Shown piece by piece: positions 33,919-38,358 of a DNA stretch of 38,358 nucleotides (positions are counted from its first letter, which is position 1; each line of letters starts with the position of its first letter). Below the pieces are notes generated by a model. The model did not search any database. It saw only the letters and a list, made by a program, of their open reading frames with translations, and was not told where the DNA came from. This DNA comes from Sphingobacterium sp. (GTDB lineage: Bacteria; Bacteroidota; Bacteroidia; Sphingobacteriales; Sphingobacteriaceae). The stretch spans positions 1 through 38,358 of the forward strand of contig JAITLW010000159.1 in assembly GCA_031277715.1 (NCBI GenBank). Direction: 5' to 3'. The translations under genes and the position numbers were made by a program.

Positions 33919-33973
33919 TATAATTGCGCCTCATATAAAAGGTATTTACAATGGCATTCTTCCGGCTCTTAAA

Positions 33974-34660
33974 TCAGCTTCCTTTTTCAATCAATTTCTT
34001 AATATCTGAAAGCTCACCAAACAATACTAATAAGTCGTTTTCACACAATAAGGTGTCTGATTTCGCAATTCCAGAGGCTTCCTTACGATGTACGGTCTTG
34101 CCTTTAGCAACCGCATCGGTCACTGTAACAGTCGTTAAGACAATGACCTTGTACCTATTGGTCAAGTCTGCATCTCTCAGTGTCATGCCTACATATTTGG
34201 AAGGCACTTTGGTCTCTATAATGCTATATCTATCAGACACTTTGAAGGAATCAACGATATCGACATTATCCAATCGCATAGCGAGGCGTTCTGCAGCTTC
34301 CTCTTCGGGCATAATATATTCGTCGATCTGCATCGCCTCCATTACCGTCTTTTGTAGATCAGAGACAACCCGCCCAATAATTCGTTTGACTCCAAGCTGT
34401 TTGACCAAAGCTGTTGTGAGTAAAGACGCGCCTTCATCTTCGCCAATAGCAATAATGACCGCATCACTATCCTTGAGTGGCAAGGAGGATACCGCCTCCC
34501 GATCAGTGGTATCCAGACAAACGGTATGGGTAATCTTGTCTTTCAACTGTTCAACAATCTGTATCTTTAAATCGGCACCAATGACTTCATGCCCCAACTC
34601 GGTTAGGTGTATACCTAACGAGCGGCCAAAATGCCCCAGACCTAAAACTATATATTTCAT
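33974..34660 (-). CDS. Potassium uptake regulatory subunit, TrkA/KtrA (RCK) family
   Basis: This 228-residue cytosolic gating subunit has an RCK_N Rossmann domain with the dinucleotide loop GLGHFG (6-11). Conserved strands DAVIIAIGEDEGASLLTTALVKQLG and an RCK_C domain (about 140-225, VSDRYSIIETKVPSKYVGMTLRDADL) follow. A single RCK_N plus RCK_C unit makes it KtrA-like, unlike the doubled TrkA of E. coli. Such subunits open the partner channel on binding ATP/ADP or c-di-AMP. It lies 20 nt after the TrkH/KtrB gene. Confidence 0.94.
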   Translation of the reverse strand: MKYIVLGLGHFGRSLGIHLTELGHEVIGADLKIQIVEQLKDKITHTVCLDTTDREAVSSLPLKDSDAVIIAIGEDEGASLLTTALVKQLGVKRIIGRVVSDLQKTVMEAMQIDEYIMPEEEAAERLAMRLDNVDIVDSFKVSDRYSIIETKVPSKYVGMTLRDADLTNRYKVIVLTTVTVTDAVAKGKTVHRKEASGIAKSDTLLCENDLLVLFGELSDIKKLIEKGS

Positions 34661-34680
34661 CTATATGTCTATTTAGTACG

Positions 34681-36468
34681 CTAAAACAGAAGCTTTTCTG
34701 TCGGATAAATATAACTTTTGTTTTTTGTGTTTTTTATAAAAGCAACCAGCAATGTCAACATTCCGACACGCCCCACAAACATCGTAAAAATGATAATCAT
34801 CTTGCCTGTCGCACTCAATGACGGAGTTACTCCCAAGCTAAGCCCACAGGTGGTGTATGCGGAAACGGACTCAAACAGGAGTGCCTTCATAGGTTGGTCG
34901 GGGTCCGAAAAATTAAGAAGCACAAAAGAGAATGTAATCGTCAATACGGAAAGAACAATAATGGCAAACGCTTTATTGATTGATTCTGAAGCTATCTTTC
35001 TTTTGAAAAGTTCGATAGAATCTTTTCCTCGCGCTAACGAAAAAATATTCATAAAAGCGATTGCAACAGTGGTCACCTTGACCCCACCCCCTGTCGAGCC
35101 AGGAGAAGCCCCTATCCACATTAGGGTGGTCAACATAATCAATGTAGGTGTGCTCACGAAATTGACATCGACACTGTTAAATCCCGCGGACCTAGAGGCA
35201 TTTGCCATAAATAGCGAGGTAACCCATTCGCCGAGCACACTCCTATCGGGGACCAATGTATTATTTTGCTCCATCAAAAAATAAGAACCTGTCGCCATAA
35301 TAACAACAATTGCATTACACAAGAGTATAAATTTGGTATTGAAACTAAAAGGCTGGGCTTTGTGTTTGTATTTCTTTTTTAGAAACACCATACAAATCAA
35401 AGCATTGATTTTGCCTTTGAGGTAAGTATAAAAGTTATACACTGTACCAAATCCCAATCCCCCCAAAACAAAAATTAGAACCAAAACAATTTGAAAACTA
35501 TAATTGTACCTGTACCCAGGATTGCCGATTCCATCGGAAAGAATAGAGAATCCAGCATTACAGAAGGAAGAAATTGCATGAAAGGCGGAAAAAAACACAC
35601 GCTCGGCAGAACTTTCAAAAAGTGTAGGATCTAATGTGAAATAGATAAATATACCTCCGATGAGCTCAAACAATAAAGTAATGAATATTATCGTCAGTAA
35701 GGTCGACACAACATCATTGAGTTTGTTCTCTCCCAAGATTTCCCCAAACATCAGCTGGTTCTTAAACGAGAAGCCCCCTGAAAAGAAATAACCAAAGAAA
35801 CCTGTAAAGGTCATAATACCCAATCCTCCAACCTGTATCAATAACATGATAATAGTCTGGCCAAACAATGAAAAATTGGTCGAAATATCCGTTACGGAAA
35901 GCCCTGTAATACACACCGCGCTAGTAGCCATGAAAAAAGCGTCCACAAAGCCAAGAGGAGCTTCTAGAGTAGTCCTTGGTAACATGAGCAGTACCGTGCC
36001 TATAAGAATCAGTCCGATGAAGCTGATTACAAATAATATTGTTGGATTGAAGTAGAAGTTATCAAAAAACAAACTGCTCTTTGATAGTTCGGATAGAAAG
36101 ACGATCCCTATACCTAGATACAGCCACTCGTCTTTAACGAGGTAGTTGACCCATGTAAAGCCCGAAATACGGGACAAAGTAACGATCAAAAAATAAGCGA
36201 TGACAACGATGCCGGAATAATGTGAGGCTGTAATACGCCTGAAGGCGAAAATAGAAGAGGCGGTACGGAAGAGCTCTAACACAAAAAGACCGTAGAACAT
36301 AGCCACAATAGCTACTTTTGTGTGTTTTGCAATCTGTGCATTTGTAATGTAGCCGATGTGTACCAATACAGTCACAGCACATATCATGCTAACATAAAAC
36401 ATAATAAGGTCTACAGCCTTGTAACGGTATCGAAATACAAACTTTAAAAAATCTGCAATAGACTTCAT
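34681..36468 (-). CDS. Potassium uptake transmembrane subunit, TrkH/KtrB family
   Basis: This 595-residue potassium channel-like transporter is the membrane partner of the downstream RCK subunit. The four pore-loop filters are readable: TSAVCITGLSV, HAISSFCNAGFSILSDG, NASRSAGFNSVD and VSAYTTCGLSLG, each with the conserved Gly. There are extra hydrophobic helices at the N-terminus (about 18-110) before the SKT core, making it longer than typical KtrB (about 450). The NTKNKSYIYPTEKLLF tail is short. It starts 38 nt after the end of the AsmA-like gene. Confidence 0.95.
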   Translation of the reverse strand: MKSIADFLKFVFRYRYKAVDLIMFYVSMICAVTVLVHIGYITNAQIAKHTKVAIVAMFYGLFVLELFRTASSIFAFRRITASHYSGIVVIAYFLIVTLSRISGFTWVNYLVKDEWLYLGIGIVFLSELSKSSLFFDNFYFNPTILFVISFIGLILIGTVLLMLPRTTLEAPLGFVDAFFMATSAVCITGLSVTDISTNFSLFGQTIIMLLIQVGGLGIMTFTGFFGYFFSGGFSFKNQLMFGEILGENKLNDVVSTLLTIIFITLLFELIGGIFIYFTLDPTLFESSAERVFFSAFHAISSFCNAGFSILSDGIGNPGYRYNYSFQIVLVLIFVLGGLGFGTVYNFYTYLKGKINALICMVFLKKKYKHKAQPFSFNTKFILLCNAIVVIMATGSYFLMEQNNTLVPDRSVLGEWVTSLFMANASRSAGFNSVDVNFVSTPTLIMLTTLMWIGASPGSTGGGVKVTTVAIAFMNIFSLARGKDSIELFKRKIASESINKAFAIIVLSVLTITFSFVLLNFSDPDQPMKALLFESVSAYTTCGLSLGVTPSLSATGKMIIIFTMFVGRVGMLTLLVAFIKNTKNKSYIYPTEKLLF

Positions 36469-36472
36469 ACTA

Positions 36473-36480
36473 CAAACATA
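36473..36480 (-). promoter_or_regulatory. Candidate -7 box of the trk operon, possibly giving a near-leaderless mRNA
   Basis: Minus strand 36480-36473 reads TATGTTTG (full TAnnTTTG match), only 4 nt upstream of the trkH-type ATG. If used, transcription would start at or next to the start codon. The -33 side is weak (TTG at 36506-36504, 23 nt away), so the call is tentative. Confidence 0.25.
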
Positions 36481-36506
36481 GTAATATATATTTTTGCTGA
36501 AGTCAA

Positions 36507-38297
36507 TTACTTCTCCTCTGCTTCAGTTTTTTCCTTCTTTTTAAACAGCCCCTTAAAGAATTGCCCTGTTTTTTTGACCACTCCCTTTGCTTCCGCCCGA
36601 ACCTCTTTAGCTTTCTCAGCTGTACCTAATAACTTGGCCTCTCGCTCAGGACTAATACCAGCACACTGTTTAATCCCCTCGAGAAGACTTTGCCACAGTG
36701 TCTTGAAGAATGTATGCTCTGGCACACGCGTATAGTTAATTTTCCCAACGTGATACTTTTCGTTTGCATCGGGATTACTATCATTTATCAGAATTTGATT
36801 AACGAGAAATGAAGCCACTTTGGATTTCTTACCGTTTTCTTTTTCTGGAAGATCTATTTTTAAATTATCATAATCAAACTTAAAGCTACCCCAGTTTTTA
36901 CGATCGGTACCCTCCATATTAAAAGCGATTTTTCTAATGTTGCCAGAGGCAATCCCTACATTGAGTAATGGATGTAGAATACGGTTAAAGGCTGTCGCAT
37001 TCATAGCTCCTAACGTACCACTATAGGTATGGTATCCGTTTTTACTTAACATATCGAATCCAAATTTTGCATGGAGCCGTCCAGCACCCATAACTTGTGC
37101 CACGAGATCAGCTCTCATATATTTATCTTTATGTAATAAAGTGGTATCGTTCGTGACATTAGTAAGTGTTCCCTTGGCATGATTAAAGCTTATGGATCCT
37201 TCACGTCCAAATTTTGCACTCATCTCATGATAAGTGACGGTGATATTATCCACGAAAACGGTATCCAGTCTCAATAGTTTTTTTGCCTTCATCAGTTGCT
37301 GATGTGGAGAATGTCCTATTTTCACCACAGGATATTTGGGATATCTTTTATCGGCAGAGAGATCTACAGACCCATTTTTTAGCTGAACCTTTGCCGCAAT
37401 AGTTTGCTGATTATCGATTAACCTCTTAAAATCAAGATGTTCCATACGCAATGTATCAAAGGCTAAAACAGCCATGGTCACATTCTGATTTTTTTTCTTA
37501 AAAAAAGCGGCCTTATTCATTTTAGGTCCATAAAAGACTTTGGTTAATAAGACATTCTGCTCTCTGGTATTTATCCTCAGGTCATCAAACTTAACGCGAT
37601 AGTATCCATCCGGTAGGTCGTACTCAAAATGAGGAATCTGCACGTCAACCATTTTGGTGTAATAGAGACGTGAGGTATCAGCAAGAGAGGTCTCATCAAC
37701 CAGTACATCATGAACATTGATATTCACCTGATCGAGACTGATGTGACTGGTATTCCCGGCTTCGATTTTGGAATACTTAAACTTTACATTATCAATCTTG
37801 ATATCCTTAACATTGATAGACCTAACGATATCTTTTACATTTTCATATAGCGTTTTTTGCTCGTGGTCAGAAATCGTATCGTTGTAGGCATGGTATTCAC
37901 TAATAAGATGAATACTAGGCTCTTCAAACACAATAGAACTGATATTCAACCTCTTCTCAGACAGCACATCCATAAGACTGAAGCGTCTTATCTTCAAGGT
38001 CTTCAACTTAATATGATAACGGTTATTGGGAGCTTCTTTAGACAAGACTTGCTGTCTATATACTGCCGAATCGGGAATCAATTCTGCGTTCCATAATGTC
38101 GCATTTCCGAGTGCGATATTCAGATCTAGATCATCATACTTTAACGTATACAATCCGCCTGTGGATTTGTGCACAGCTTCTTTGAGCTTAGTCTCTACAA
38201 TGGGTTTCCAATTTCTTCCGTAATACCAAATCACTCCAGATACGCACAATATAAGTACCAGCAATACAATCAGAATCCACTTCAACGCAAGCTTCAT
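36507..38297 (-). CDS. AsmA-like membrane-anchored protein of unknown function
   Basis: This 596-residue protein has an N-terminal transmembrane anchor (about 4-26), a long beta-rich periplasmic region and a highly basic C-terminal tail (about 560-596, FFKGLFKKKEKTEAEEK). The repeated pattern of short strands with phrases such as LKTLKIRRFSLMDVLSEKRLNISSIVFEEPSIHL and VQLKNGSVDLSAD is typical of AsmA/DUF748-type proteins, which in other bacteria help lipid transport or outer-membrane assembly. I assign only the architecture; the specific family is not certain. Upstream is a 61-bp AT-rich stretch to the window edge. Confidence 0.8.
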   Translation of the reverse strand: MKLALKWILIVLLVLILCVSGVIWYYGRNWKPIVETKLKEAVHKSTGGLYTLKYDDLDLNIALGNATLWNAELIPDSAVYRQQVLSKEAPNNRYHIKLKTLKIRRFSLMDVLSEKRLNISSIVFEEPSIHLISEYHAYNDTISDHEQKTLYENVKDIVRSINVKDIKIDNVKFKYSKIEAGNTSHISLDQVNINVHDVLVDETSLADTSRLYYTKMVDVQIPHFEYDLPDGYYRVKFDDLRINTREQNVLLTKVFYGPKMNKAAFFKKKNQNVTMAVLAFDTLRMEHLDFKRLIDNQQTIAAKVQLKNGSVDLSADKRYPKYPVVKIGHSPHQQLMKAKKLLRLDTVFVDNITVTYHEMSAKFGREGSISFNHAKGTLTNVTNDTTLLHKDKYMRADLVAQVMGAGRLHAKFGFDMLSKNGYHTYSGTLGAMNATAFNRILHPLLNVGIASGNIRKIAFNMEGTDRKNWGSFKFDYDNLKIDLPEKENGKKSKVASFLVNQILINDSNPDANEKYHVGKINYTRVPEHTFFKTLWQSLLEGIKQCAGISPEREAKLLGTAEKAKEVRAEAKGVVKKTGQFFKGLFKKKEKTEAEEK

Positions 38298-38358
38298 ATT
38301 TGTTTCATTATTAATATAAAAAAAAACAACCGAGGACGTTTTTTGTTTTTTCTCAGAT

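Noticed and set aside
33951..34676. Long plus-strand open frame (241 codons) opposite the TrkA-type gene
   Set aside because: It is fully antisense to a clear RCK protein, rich in Ser/Thr and Ile without any domain, as expected of a shadow frame.
38310..38355. Possible terminator-like AAAAAAC...GTTTTTT structure near the right edge
   Set aside because: The stem is only A-T pairs plus one G-C with an unpaired core, and the gene it would serve is outside the window.
1..38358. CRISPR arrays, tRNA or rRNA genes, insertion sequences, prophage
   Set aside because: No regularly spaced identical repeats with unique spacers, no cloverleaf or rRNA signatures, and no transposase or integrase coding sequence were found on reading both strands.

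Overview
The window reads as chromosomal DNA of a Bacteroidota bacterium, most likely family Sphingobacteriaceae (Sphingobacterium/Pedobacter-like). This is inferred from several things. Complex I has a short NuoG. There is an exbB-exbD-exbD-tonB-(small membrane protein)-PstS-like-TPR operon. A carboxypeptidase-regulatory-like outer-membrane barrel protein is present. Upstream regions carry TAnnTTTG-type -7 boxes, and Shine-Dalgarno sequences are weak. Nearly all genes lie on the minus strand; only metK, an RDD gene and rnhB are on plus. No phage, IS element, CRISPR array, tRNA or rRNA was seen.

Layout. 1-7650: respiratory complex I operon nuoABCDEFGHIJ read right to left, with nuoJ cut by the window edge. 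7754-13788: TonB energising operon exbB, two exbD, tonB, an 80-residue membrane protein, a PstS-like lipoprotein and a periplasmic TPR protein, with a promoter plus inverted repeat at the right end and a strong terminator at the left. 14192-15614: a YegS-type lipid kinase followed by an eIF1/SUI1-family protein. 15741-17168: a candidate SAM-II riboswitch and metK on the plus strand. 17483-23614: a six-gene overlapping operon SpoIIM / membrane protein / DUF4129 / DUF4350 / MoxR ATPase / DUF58, with a divergent RDD gene. 24499-26744: fabD and an M16 metalloprotease. 26922-30515: a secreted CBM9/DOMON-like protein and a large outer-membrane beta-barrel protein. Then rnhB, a YfhO family membrane protein, a Ktr/Trk potassium uptake pair and an AsmA-like protein of unknown role.

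How parts fit. Complex I builds the proton-motive force, ExbB/ExbD/TonB carry it to outer-membrane receptors such as the 947-residue barrel protein, and the Trk pair adjusts potassium and turgor. metK appears to be under S-adenosylmethionine feedback through its leader.

Most unusual observations. First, two intergenic copies (811-890 and 14550-14630) of an element made of four tandem 9-mers, a short spacer, and four 9-mers in inverted orientation. Second, the metK leader, in which a SAM-II-like pseudoknot with an extra hairpin overlaps the GTG start of a possible 27-codon leader ORF. Other items are an inverted repeat abutting the exbB promoter, a bulged hairpin between nuoA and nuoB, and several perfect intergenic palindromes. 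All functional claims rest on reading motifs by eye; no searches were run.
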